Part shown: positions 18,710 to 27,364 of the stretch, one piece after another
Layout of the letters: every line of letters begins with the position of its first letter
Position numbering within the stretch: the stretch's first letter is position 1
Source of the DNA: Brumimicrobium glaciale
Lineage (GTDB): Bacteria > Bacteroidota > Bacteroidia > Flavobacteriales_D > Crocinitomicaceae
DNA: 64,000 nucleotides
Assembly: GCF_004152935.1 (NCBI RefSeq)
Contig: NZ_SETE01000002.1
Location: 558,001 to 622,000 of the forward strand
Direction of reading: 5' to 3'
Notes under the pieces: generated by a model
Database searches by the model: none
Seen by the model: only the letters and a program-made list of their open reading frames with translations
Told to the model about the DNA's origin: nothing
Program-made: the position numbers and the translations under genes

Positions 18710-19702
18710 ATGCGCTTACAAAAACTAGACATTTCAAAAGACAGTATTTCAGATATTGAGACCTTCATTTCAATATGGAATAATGATAGCCAATCGATTA
18801 CTCAGCTGAGTTCTGGCTCTACTGGACCTCCAAAAGCAATAGAAATTTTAAAGTCAAAAATGGAAGCTTCGGCAAAAATGACAGGTAAATTCTTGGACTT
18901 AGACAATTGTGAATCAGCGCTCCTATGTATGTCAATAGATTATATTGGAGGAAAAATGATGGTGGTGCGTTCTCTCCTATTTGACCTCACATTGTATGTA
19001 ACAAATGTCACTCGTAATCCACTCAAAAACCTTTCTCACACTATAGATTTCGTGGCAATGGTTCCCATACAAGTGGAAGAAACGCTACAAGAGAATCCAG
19101 AAAAATTGAATTACATCAAGCATTTAATTATTGGAGGTGCGCCAGTTTCGGATGAATTGATTGAAAAGATTAAGAATTTTGAATGTAACGCCTACTCTAC
19201 TTTTGGAATGACGGAAACGGTTTCTCATATTGCTTTGCGAAATTTAAAAAATGAAAACGAACCGTATCGAGCAATTGGAAATACGAAATTCTCAACTAAA
19301 GATGATTGTTTGGTAATTGATTGTGAAGAATTAGAGATTAAAGGATTAAAAACAACCGACATTATTCAATTAATTGATGAAAAAAGCTTTCATTGGTTAG
19401 GTCGTGCTGACTTCGTAATTAATTCAGGTGGAGTTAAAATTCACCCTGAAGAAGTCGAACGAAAAATTGCAAACGTCATTGATTCTACGGACTTTATTAT
19501 TGGTCAAATTGATGATCAGAAATTGGGAAGTAAAGTTGTTTTTATTGGTGAATCTTACTTAGATACAAAAGATTTAAAAGAGAAGATTGACAATGAATTG
19601 ACAAAATATGAACGTCCAAAAGCTTACTTTTTTATATCTTCGTTAATCAAAACACCATCGGGGAAAATTGACCGAAATAAAACTACCGCAGAAATTCTAT
19701 GA
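18710..19702 (+). CDS. menE: o-Succinylbenzoate-CoA ligase (MenE-like), short form
   Basis: A 330-residue ANL-superfamily adenylating enzyme. It has the phosphate-binding loop SSGSTGPPKAIEILKSKM (about 36-53), STFGMTETVSH (A5 region), HWLGRADFVINSGGVKIHPE (A8) and the C-terminal lysine loop KTPSGKIDRNK. Such compact versions are the usual MenE of Bacteroidota and activate o-succinylbenzoate in menaquinone synthesis. The stop overlaps the start of the J-domain gene (ATGA), so they are co-transcribed. No other men gene is in the window, which leaves some doubt about substrate. Confidence 0.8.
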   Translation: MRLQKLDISKDSISDIETFISIWNNDSQSITQLSSGSTGPPKAIEILKSKMEASAKMTGKFLDLDNCESALLCMSIDYIGGKMMVVRSLLFDLTLYVTNVTRNPLKNLSHTIDFVAMVPIQVEETLQENPEKLNYIKHLIIGGAPVSDELIEKIKNFECNAYSTFGMTETVSHIALRNLKNENEPYRAIGNTKFSTKDDCLVIDCEELEIKGLKTTDIIQLIDEKSFHWLGRADFVINSGGVKIHPEEVERKIANVIDSTDFIIGQIDDQKLGSKVVFIGESYLDTKDLKEKIDNELTKYERPKAYFFISSLIKTPSGKIDRNKTTAEIL

Positions 19703-20637
19703 GTATGAAGCGTTATTTTGAAATACTAGGAATTCCACCAATTAAGAATGAGGAAATCGTTAAGAGAGCTTATCGCAAAAAAGCGATGAAATATCACCCT
19801 GATAGAAATCCTTCTGAAGCAGCAAAAGACAAATTTATTCAAGTTACAGAAGCTTATGATCAAATTCTTCTGGCTCTTGAACAGGCGAAAAAACCTAAAT
19901 ATACTTCTCAAAATACTACGTATACACAAACGAATACAACAGGGCGTCCTCACCAATCAAGAACGCATACAAATACACAGCAAAGTAAAAGTCCCCAACA
20001 AAGTAAAACCAACACAGAATGGGAAGAAAGAGTGAAAAAAGCTCGTCAGCGCTACGAAAAAATGCAGCGCAAAGAAGCGTTGGAAAACGAGCGTTATTAT
20101 AGAGACATAACGTCTGGACGAAATTGGAAAAGATTCAAAATCATCATGATTGCTTGTTCATTTATTAGTCTTCTCATCATATTAGATTCGCATTTTTTTT
20201 CAACACAAACAATTCCGTCATCAGTTGAGAGCAAAGATTCTCAACCAGCTTACGGAAGGAGTCCAAACATGAATTCATTGCAAGTGGTTTTTGATAACGG
20301 TCAAAAAGCTTGGATTGCGCGAGATTTCCTCTCATTGACTAACAATAATTTTATCTATCTGGAAAGGACGCCTTTATTTAAAGACATTAAATATGTGAAG
20401 TTTTATGAACACGATAGGTGGTTTTATTATACACCAATCTACAGTCAATCGTTCACTTTTCCATTAATTCCTATAGTATTACTAATTCCTTTACTAACCT
20501 TCTTTATTAAGAATAAAACAATTTACTTTAGCGTTCTTTACCATGTAAGCGTCAAAGTTATGCCTGTATTCTTGGTGGTTCTTCTTTTTTCAAATGACAG
20601 ATGGGCACAGTTGATCACTTTAGGAATGATGGGTTGA
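19699..20637 (+). CDS. DnaJ-domain membrane protein
   Basis: A 312-residue protein with an N-terminal J domain (about 4-62) including the HPD motif in KYHPDRNPSEAAKDKF. A T/Q/S-rich linker (about 70-115) follows, then a charged coiled stretch (KKARQRYEKMQRKEALENER), a membrane segment (about 150-170) and two more near the C-terminus (about 255-310). It lacks zinc-finger and substrate domains of canonical DnaJ, so it is a specialised J-protein that probably recruits DnaK to the membrane. It overlaps menE by 4 bp. Its target is unknown. Confidence 0.85.
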   Translation: MSMKRYFEILGIPPIKNEEIVKRAYRKKAMKYHPDRNPSEAAKDKFIQVTEAYDQILLALEQAKKPKYTSQNTTYTQTNTTGRPHQSRTHTNTQQSKSPQQSKTNTEWEERVKKARQRYEKMQRKEALENERYYRDITSGRNWKRFKIIMIACSFISLLIILDSHFFSTQTIPSSVESKDSQPAYGRSPNMNSLQVVFDNGQKAWIARDFLSLTNNNFIYLERTPLFKDIKYVKFYEHDRWFYYTPIYSQSFTFPLIPIVLLIPLLTFFIKNKTIYFSVLYHVSVKVMPVFLVVLLFSNDRWAQLITLGMMG

Positions 20638-20665
20638 TTTTTTGATGTTGAATTGGATAAACGAT

Positions 20666-21268
20666 TTATTTTTGGTTGATGCGGACAGTTGTGATGAGCG
20701 CAAACTCATCATTTAAAACCTTCCACAATTCATTGACTGGCAACCCCATCACATTGTAAAAACATCCTTCAATTTTTTCAACGCCAATCATACCAATCCA
20801 TTCTTGAATTCCGTAAGCTCCGGCTTTGTCGTAAGGTTGGTATTTGGTAACGTAATAATCAATTTCTTCGGTTGTTAATTTCTTAAAGAATACTTTTGTG
20901 CGAACAGAAAATGATTTTTCGTGGTTTGGATTAAACAGATAAACTCCAGTTACCACTTCATTGATGCTGTCAGATAATTGTTCTAACATTTGAACAGCAT
21001 CTGCATAATCTTTCGGTTTTTCTAAAATCTGATTGTTATGAATTACTACCGTATCGGAAGTCAGTAAAACCTCATCTTCAAGAATAGAAGCTTTGAGCGG
21101 TTCTGCTTTTAATTTTGATAAATATTCAGGAACATCATAATGCGAAAGTTCTTTAGGAAAAACCTCTTCAACTTCCTTTTTGCGAATTTCACAGCTTATT
21201 CCAAGTTGTTCAACCAATTGTTTTCTGCGTGGAGAAGCGGAACCTAATATTATCTTTTTCGAGAACAT
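20666..21268 (-). CDS. maf: Maf-family nucleotide pyrophosphatase
   Basis: A 200-residue Maf/YceF/YhdE-like protein. The N-terminal GSASPRRKQLVEQLGI, SDTVVIHNNQILEKPKDYAD (with the catalytic-type aspartate) and YDKAGAYGIQEWIG are diagnostic. The family hydrolyses dTTP, UTP or modified nucleotides and affects cell division. It is the last gene of the minus-strand queE-porE-ubiA-maf operon, 10 bp after the prenyltransferase gene. Confidence 0.93.
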   Translation of the reverse strand: MFSKKIILGSASPRRKQLVEQLGISCEIRKKEVEEVFPKELSHYDVPEYLSKLKAEPLKASILEDEVLLTSDTVVIHNNQILEKPKDYADAVQMLEQLSDSINEVVTGVYLFNPNHEKSFSVRTKVFFKKLTTEEIDYYVTKYQPYDKAGAYGIQEWIGMIGVEKIEGCFYNVMGLPVNELWKVLNDEFALITTVRINQK

Positions 21269-21278
21269 AATTTATGTT

Positions 21279-22235
21279 TTAATTCAGCAATTGGATAACC
21301 CAAAACAATGGTAAAATCATTCCAAATATCATTGTGAACTTAATTCCTAGATTAGCTTGTTTAAGATTTTTTTGATTTATTGGTCTAAATAAAATCATTA
21401 ATGTAATAACAGAAGAAATTGCACTCAAAAGCAAAGGAACTAATGCTATTCCATCGATATAACCTGTTCTCCAAAACCAAATAATTGGAATGGTTAAAGT
21501 CATTGTAATGAGCACAAAAATGATTGCTATTGTACGCGATTTTTGAAGTCCATAAACAATTGGAATCGTTCGTGCTTTTAAAACCAAATCACCTTTTACA
21601 TCTTCCATGTCTTTGATTATTTCTCGTGTCCAATTGAGAACAAAAGCAAATAATCCTAGTCCAAGTCCTATGTAAAGCGGAAAGAATCTGTAATTATTCA
21701 AATGAAACGGATGTGCTTCTTCAAGAACTACTGTTTTGAAATAATCTTGATAATAAATCCCAACCAATACAGGCACTAAGGCTGTCAACATCGCGATAAC
21801 GACATTTCCAATGACTAAAGTTCTTTTCAAATGCATAGAATAGAACCACAATAAATTGATAGACAATAGATGAATAAATACATACCAAAAAGTATCTAAT
21901 ACAAGTCCTAAATGAATAGCAATTCCGAAGGCCACAAAGTTGAGCACCCAATGAAAGACAATTGCCCATCTTCTTTTGATGTGCTTCATTATGATGGTTC
22001 TTTCTGGTCTGTTGATTCGATCTGCTCTTACATCAAAATAATCGTTGATGATATTTCCTGCAGCTGCAATCATAACAGTTGAAATTACCAACAAGAAAAA
22101 GTTGAATGATTGAACTAGCATTATTCCATCATTGAAACTCGAATAAACGAGGTCTAAATATCCACCAACACTGTACATTGTTACAGCGATGATCAATAAA
22201 TTGATTGGACGAATTAATCTTAAAAAATGAATCAT
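21279..22235 (-). CDS. UbiA-family prenyltransferase
   Basis: A 318-residue integral membrane protein with eight to nine hydrophobic segments. The first aspartate-rich motif is NIINDYFDVRADRINRPER (about 62-80), and the second is NWTREIIKDMEDVKGD (about 203-218). Databases often name Bacteroidota members geranylgeranylglycerol-phosphate geranylgeranyltransferase; the true acceptor is not evident, and a role in quinone or other prenyl lipid synthesis is equally possible. The stop overlaps the start region of the upstream OmpA-family gene by 4 bp, so translation is coupled. Confidence 0.85.
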   Translation of the reverse strand: MIHFLRLIRPINLLIIAVTMYSVGGYLDLVYSSFNDGIMLVQSFNFFLLVISTVMIAAAGNIINDYFDVRADRINRPERTIIMKHIKRRWAIVFHWVLNFVAFGIAIHLGLVLDTFWYVFIHLLSINLLWFYSMHLKRTLVIGNVVIAMLTALVPVLVGIYYQDYFKTVVLEEAHPFHLNNYRFFPLYIGLGLGLFAFVLNWTREIIKDMEDVKGDLVLKARTIPIVYGLQKSRTIAIIFVLITMTLTIPIIWFWRTGYIDGIALVPLLLSAISSVITLMILFRPINQKNLKQANLGIKFTMIFGMILPLFWVIQLLN

Positions 22236-24253
22236 TTTACAATTCTATATTCTGTTCTTCTATTTTCTTGGTGTGCTTTTTCCTTGCCAGCTTCTGTAGC
22301 TATTTTTCCAATTTGCTCATCAGAATTAATTGGTTTTGCCTCTCCATAGCCTTTATAAGACAAACGATTCGCATCAATTCCTTTTGTTATTAAGAAATCA
22401 TAAACTGCTTTTGCTCTGTCTTGAGATAATTTTTGATTGTCATCGTTATCACCTCTCGTATCCGTATGACCGCCAATTTCAATCTTTATTTTGCTGTTTT
22501 GAGTCATTAAAGCCGAGAGTTTATTTAACTCAACATAAGATGCTTTTCGTAAAGTTGATTTTCCTAAATCAAAGAATACATTGGCCAATAAAACAGGCTG
22601 TTCGTCACTTAAAGGAACTAAAGGAATCTCCATAAAAATAGGTTTATCGCTTCCTGCTATCATGTCAAAATTCTTAGAAAAGAAACTATAACCTGGGAAA
22701 GAAACATTCAGTGCATATTCTTTTTTTGTTGGCAAAGCAACCAAGAATTCTCCAGTAATAGGATCTGCTTCAGAAGCAATAACCTGTTCTCCTGTTGCCA
22801 AATCGATTAACTCAAACTCTCCTTTTAAAGGTTTTCTAGTTGTTGCGTCAAAAACTAAACCTTCAAAATAAGTTGTTTTGATTGGACGATATTCTTCTGG
22901 TAATTCAAAGTAATAAATATCTAATTTCCCTTCTCCTCCATCTCTATCTGAAGCAAAAAATGCGATTTCTCCATCTGGCCCAACCAATAATGAATTTTCA
23001 TTGCTTTCGGTATTAATTGGATATCCTAAATTGACAGGATTACCCCAATTTCCTAAAGGATCTTTTCTTGACATATAAATATCCGTTCCACCCATTCCTA
23101 CGTGTCCATTAGACGCAAAATATAAAGTTTGTCCATCAGGATGAATCATCACTGAAGATTCAGACATTTCGGTATTGATATTATTTGGCAATTGAACTGC
23201 CCTTCCCCAAGAACCGTCTGACAATTTTTTACTCATGAAAATATCACTTCTGTGGCGATTATTTTTACCTACTCTTCTGATAAAATAAAGTGTCTTTCCG
23301 TCTGCTGAAAGTGAAGGTTGTGTCTCCCAATTGTAACTATTCACCTCACCAGGAAGATTCTCAGGATTTGTCCATTCTCCACCTATTTTTTCAGTAATGA
23401 ATAAATCACAACTTCCTTTTCCTTCACGATTTCTACCGTAATATGTTCCTGTGATATCTGTACAACCTACAAAGATAAGCGTTCTTCCATCAGCTGATAT
23501 TGTTGGCGCGCCCTCATTTTGCTCTGTGTTAATATTGGGTGGCATTGGAACAGCGGTTGACCAAGTATTATTTTCTGTTAATGTGGAAATAAAGAAATCT
23601 TCTTGGCCTCTTGGCATACCATCATTATTCGGAATTTCTCTAGTGAAAAGTAAAGTTTTACCGTCAACAGTTATCGTTGGAAAATACTCAGGATGTTCTG
23701 TATTAATAGATGTCCCAATATTTACAGGGCTTATCTTCGATGGATTTTTCATTGCGAAAATTGAAAACTCAGCATTGGCTTTCAATTTATGTGCAATCAT
23801 AATTAAGTGTTCTGGTGTTGACCTACTATTGGATTGCAAAACCATATCTGCAAAGAAAATAGCATCTTCAAATTCATGATTTCGGAGTTGTTGATCACTA
23901 ATATCGATGTACAATTGTCCATTCAAATTAGCAGAAGGTTGAATTTCCAAAGATTTTTTAAAATGAAAAACGGACTCTTTGGGTTGATTCGTTATTCTGT
24001 AATATTCACCAATCAATTGGTGTGCTTCCAAAAAGTTATTGTCTTTTTCTAAAGCTTTTTTCAGTAGGTCAATTCCAGATTGATAATTTGGTCGACCTCT
24101 TTCCATATCGAAATTTTCTTGAGGAGCGTTTCTTGCTTCTTCAAAAAGCTTAATTGCCTTTTTACTTTTTGTTCCATATCCCATTTGGGCAGTTGCGCAA
24201 CTTGAAAAAAGCAAAAGAGAAAGTGTGAAAAGTAAACTGATATATTTTGTCAT
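22232..24253 (-). CDS. PorE-like OmpA-family lipoprotein (TPR, PD40 propeller, CRD, OmpA)
   Basis: A 673-residue outer membrane lipoprotein (lipobox FSSC near residue 19). The order is TPR-like repeats (about 30-165), WD40-like PD40 propeller blades (about 180-420; repeated SADGKTL and HPDGQTLYFASN), a carboxypeptidase-regulatory-like domain (about 445-530) and an OmpA peptidoglycan-binding domain (about 550-673; IGGHTDTRGDNDDNQKLSQD). Length and domain order match PorE of Porphyromonas gingivalis, a T9SS component that ties the machinery to peptidoglycan. Paralogues with the same order exist, so PorE identity is likely but not certain. T9SS cargo in this window shows the system is present. 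Confidence 0.8.
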   Translation of the reverse strand: MTKYISLLFTLSLLLFSSCATAQMGYGTKSKKAIKLFEEARNAPQENFDMERGRPNYQSGIDLLKKALEKDNNFLEAHQLIGEYYRITNQPKESVFHFKKSLEIQPSANLNGQLYIDISDQQLRNHEFEDAIFFADMVLQSNSRSTPEHLIMIAHKLKANAEFSIFAMKNPSKISPVNIGTSINTEHPEYFPTITVDGKTLLFTREIPNNDGMPRGQEDFFISTLTENNTWSTAVPMPPNINTEQNEGAPTISADGRTLIFVGCTDITGTYYGRNREGKGSCDLFITEKIGGEWTNPENLPGEVNSYNWETQPSLSADGKTLYFIRRVGKNNRHRSDIFMSKKLSDGSWGRAVQLPNNINTEMSESSVMIHPDGQTLYFASNGHVGMGGTDIYMSRKDPLGNWGNPVNLGYPINTESNENSLLVGPDGEIAFFASDRDGGEGKLDIYYFELPEEYRPIKTTYFEGLVFDATTRKPLKGEFELIDLATGEQVIASEADPITGEFLVALPTKKEYALNVSFPGYSFFSKNFDMIAGSDKPIFMEIPLVPLSDEQPVLLANVFFDLGKSTLRKASYVELNKLSALMTQNSKIKIEIGGHTDTRGDNDDNQKLSQDRAKAVYDFLITKGIDANRLSYKGYGEAKPINSDEQIGKIATEAGKEKAHQENRRTEYRIVK

Positions 24254-24256
24254 ATC

Positions 24257-24880
24257 CTAAGGTATATTCATGTATTTATGCGTCTGTAATGAAATTCTCC
24301 ATCTTGGATTATCTTTTACATAATCGATAATCAATGGCAACATTTGTGCCTCTTTTGACCATTCAGGTTGAAGATACAGTAAACAATCGTCATTCACTTT
24401 TGCAGCATGTTCTTCTGCCCAAGAGAAATCATTTTTATTGAAAATTACAATTTTGAGTTCGTTTGCTTTGATATAGGCTTCGTCAACAGGTTTTTTAAAT
24501 TTCTTAGGTGAAAAGCAATACCAATCCACTTTCGCATCCAAAGGATAACAACCAGAAGTTTCAATTGCGACTTCTTTATAATTATCTTGTAATGCCGAAA
24601 CGAGTGTTTCAATAGGATACATTGCCGGTTCACCACCCGTAATTACAACAAAGTCTGTAGGTGTTGAATTCACCCCATCCAATAAAGTTTCCAAAGAAGT
24701 ATCAGGATGATCTTTAGCCTCCCAACTTTCTTTTACATCACACCAAACACAACCCACATCACAGCCACCTGTGCGAATAAAGTAAGCAGCTCTCCCTGAA
24801 TAATGTCCTTCTCCCTGAATAGTGTAAAATGACTCCATTACAGGCCAAGATGTGCGTTTTGATTCAATACTATTTTCCAT
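24257..24880 (-). CDS. queE: 7-Carboxy-7-deazaguanine synthase
   Basis: A 207-residue radical SAM enzyme of queuosine/7-deazaguanine synthesis. The substrate pocket start FYTIQGEGHYSGRAAYFIRT (about 18-37) and the cluster-binding CDVGCVWC (Cx3Cx2C) are characteristic, as is VVITGGEPAMYPIETL. It converts carboxytetrahydropterin to CDG in the cytosol. It is the first gene of the operon and lies 3 bp upstream of the OmpA-family gene. A promoter abuts its start codon. Confidence 0.93.
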   Translation of the reverse strand: MENSIESKRTSWPVMESFYTIQGEGHYSGRAAYFIRTGGCDVGCVWCDVKESWEAKDHPDTSLETLLDGVNSTPTDFVVITGGEPAMYPIETLVSALQDNYKEVAIETSGCYPLDAKVDWYCFSPKKFKKPVDEAYIKANELKIVIFNKNDFSWAEEHAAKVNDDCLLYLQPEWSKEAQMLPLIIDYVKDNPRWRISLQTHKYMNIP

Positions 24881-24885
24881 TACTT

Positions 24886-24914
24886 CAAAAGTAGTGAAAA
24901 CCTTTTAAACTCAA
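24886..24914 (-). promoter_or_regulatory. Promoter of the queE-porE-ubiA-maf operon
   Basis: On the minus strand, TACTTTTG (24886-24893) fits TAnnTTTG, with TTG at 24912-24914 (18-nt spacing). The ATG is only 5 nt downstream, so the transcript is probably leaderless or nearly so. Confidence 0.6.
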
Positions 24915-25132
24915 TTAAGAATTATCAATTAGGAATTACGAATTCTGTACAATTCCGTAATTGATGATTTCGCTTTTACTTTTGCATCTCCAATACTTAG
25001 ATAGTATTATCTCAATAACTCCAAACAAAATTGGATTAACTATAAAATTAAAATAGGATAGGATAGAGAACTAATAATTGAATCATGAATTTTAAAATTC
25101 GTAATTCGTAATTATCCAATTCGTAATTGATT

Positions 25133-25489
25133 TTAGTTCATCAAAGTAATATACCAATCTTGTTTCAATTTGGCATATTCATCTTGAAAAGCTTCTAATT
25201 GTTCCTGAGCGATTTTTTCATTGCTTTTTGAGCGATTCTTTAACTCATAGTAAGTATCTTTTATCAAGGCTACAATATTAGATCCTAACAAGAATTCACT
25301 TGTTCTAGGGTTCACATTATAGGTCTCATAAACGATGTCAATTCGTTTTTTATCGTCTTCCGAATGAACACTATGTGGTTCATTTCTAGTTATTTTCTCG
25401 TAAATAGGAAGTAATGTAGCACTCAATTCTACAAAATGGCGCATTACATATACAGCTGAATTTAACGACTTGATGTTTTTTGCTTCCAT
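25133..25489 (-). CDS. Hypothetical soluble protein
   Basis: A 118-residue, mostly helical, charged protein without signal peptide or membrane segment. The family is not recognised. The ATG at 25489 is the only reasonable start. It is flanked by gaps of 252 and 625 bp, so it is monocistronic. The left gap contains short imperfect repeats of AATTCGTAATT type. Confidence 0.55.
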   Translation of the reverse strand: MEAKNIKSLNSAVYVMRHFVELSATLLPIYEKITRNEPHSVHSEDDKKRIDIVYETYNVNPRTSEFLLGSNIVALIKDTYYELKNRSKSNEKIAQEQLEAFQDEYAKLKQDWYITLMN

Positions 25490-26053
25490 GGTGTTTGGTT
25501 TCTTACTAGACGCATGAATGAAGGGATAGGTTGGTTTGTGGTGTGAAAAAAGTTATGAATGCATAGAAAAATACTCGTCAAAAACTTAATCAAATTGTAG
25601 AATAAGAGCTCATTACAATAGTATAGAATTAAATTTTATTTTGAAATTTTATATGAATGCTTGATCAACTAGAAAATTAAATATTTGAAAGAAAAAAAGG
25701 GATTCCTTCTCGCTGTGTTCTGTCGGAAAGTGAGGATGGTTTGTTGTGGGGTTTTAAAAAAAATAGATAAATCTCATTTTAAAGTTTTAGGTGTCAAATA
25801 ATTAAACATAAATAGAGCGCTTCTGTAATCATGTATGGACTGAACCCACTATGGAGTGAAAGTAGCATAGGTTCAAATGAGAATAAAATTCTATAACCAT
25901 CTAAAATCAAGATGTTAGATATTAGGTCTTAGACTTATCGTCTTTTGTCTAAAACCTATTGCCTGATACAAAGCTTTTTAGAAGCTAAAACTAGATTTAC
26001 TAAAGTGCATATTTTTAACTATTTCTGAGACCAATAAAGCTTAATTGTTAAAA
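25490..26053. other. Intergenic region with weak dispersed-repeat traces
   Basis: No gene was seen on either strand. Around 25693 there is an AAAGGGATTCCTTC trace of the repeat found at 17995 and 61182. At 25910-25970 the words TAGGTCTTAGAC and GTCTAAAACCTA are an imperfect inverted repeat. Confidence 0.45.
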
Positions 26054-26088
26054 TAAAAAATCCCTCAGATTGCTCAAAGGGATTTTTT
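26054..26088 (-). terminator. Terminator of the 26.1-kb membrane protein gene
   Basis: AAAAAATCCCT and AGGGATTTTTT form an A/T-flanked stem that can work on both strands, 27 bp from the minus-strand stop codon. Confidence 0.7.
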
Positions 26089-26114
26089 ACTATTAAATTA
26101 TGAAAAACGCTTAA

Positions 26115-26648
26115 TTAACCTACTGCAATTTTATGTTCAAATACGACCGTTGAAGATGCATTCGTTGAATTAATTACTTCATTATAATTCGAAACCCAAT
26201 CGTTGGCCAATTGTATTTCGCCACTTAACATTCTGTTATTATCTTCATCAAAGAGTCTAAAACAAATGATTTCATCCCTTTTATTTTTAGGATAAAAACA
26301 AATATTTAAACTGTGTGTAACTTTATCTCTTTCTCCATGGTAATCAACATCGCGCACTTCACGATCCACTTTACAAATTGATATTTCAGATAAAGCAATG
26401 TGACGTGTTTCGTAACTCACTCCATCCACTTCAACAAAATAAGCTAACTGATTTACATTATCAATTCCTAATGCTAAATTCCCTACAGACTCCCATTTAT
26501 CAAGTTGAAAGCCATTTTTATTAGCGTACTCTTTTAAATTTTTGATTAAACCTCTCTCTGTACTTTTGCTTTTGCGGTACATGATAATAAAAGGTAAAAC
26601 GATTGCGATGATGGAGATTACTCCAATTAAAATATTTCCAGTTTCCAT
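26115..26648 (-). CDS. Hypothetical single-pass membrane protein
   Basis: A 177-residue protein with one N-terminal membrane helix (about 5-24, ILIGVISIIAIVLPFIIMY) and a beta-rich soluble domain probably facing the cytoplasm (positive KSK after the helix). The domain contains two cysteines and a DYHGERDKVTHSLNICF stretch. The family is not recognised. The gene is monocistronic, with a terminator. Confidence 0.6.
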   Translation of the reverse strand: METGNILIGVISIIAIVLPFIIMYRKSKSTERGLIKNLKEYANKNGFQLDKWESVGNLALGIDNVNQLAYFVEVDGVSYETRHIALSEISICKVDREVRDVDYHGERDKVTHSLNICFYPKNKRDEIICFRLFDEDNNRMLSGEIQLANDWVSNYNEVINSTNASSTVVFEHKIAVG

Positions 26649-26774
26649 TTTTTATGTTTTAAATCCGATGTTTCACGGGGTGAATTTCTTTTTAACAATT
26701 TAAAGATGTGCTATTTATTAAAGCACAAGAATTATGACCAAGCGCATTGGTCATTTCAATAAAGCAAAAGAATT

Positions 26775-27143
26775 TTACCAGAAATTATGGAAAGGGAAAA
26801 TGATATCCTCTGTTCGGAATTGTAACTCCAAGGTTTTAGATTCCTTGATAGAACTGATGTTATTTTGAACAATCAGTTTACTCAAATACTGAGTCGCAAT
26901 AAATGCCTTGTCAGTTCCACCATCAAAAGCAGGGGTAATTGGAGCGATAGAAACACCGTATCCTTCCGCACTAATTGCTTGTGGGAAGAGTATTTTGGAT
27001 AATTCTGTTAAATGAACTCCTTCTGTTTGTTGTTGGTCAGAGAAATTTGTGTCAAACGATGGTAATGCAACTGTGCTGAATACCGATAGACAGTAAACAG
27101 TAAAACAGAGTGTCAGAAAAATATTTTTAAATATCGTTTTCAC
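26775..27143 (-). CDS. Hypothetical secreted protein
   Basis: A 122-residue frame beginning at a GTG, with a signal-peptide-like start (MKTIFKNIFLTLCFTVYCLS) and a mature part lacking cysteine or known motif. It is divergent from the copper oxidase gene, sharing a 220-bp gap, which makes a link to copper handling possible but unsupported. Coding status is moderately likely. Confidence 0.45.
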   Translation of the reverse strand: MKTIFKNIFLTLCFTVYCLSVFSTVALPSFDTNFSDQQQTEGVHLTELSKILFPQAISAEGYGVSIAPITPAFDGGTDKAFIATQYLSKLIVQNNISSIKESKTLELQFRTEDIIFPFHNFW

Positions 27144-27364
27144 AGGACAAATGTAAATTAAATTATAATTAGAAAATTGATTTTATGATATTTTATAAGT
27201 GGAATAAATCAATTCAAGCATTCAAGGATTGAAAGATTCAATAATTCAGAGATTAGAGGTTTCCAAGACAAAAGTAGATCAATTAACATACTTTAGTACT
27301 CTTGAACCTAGAGAAATAGATGAGATTGTATATTTTGACGCATTGCAAAACTAAAATTTTAATT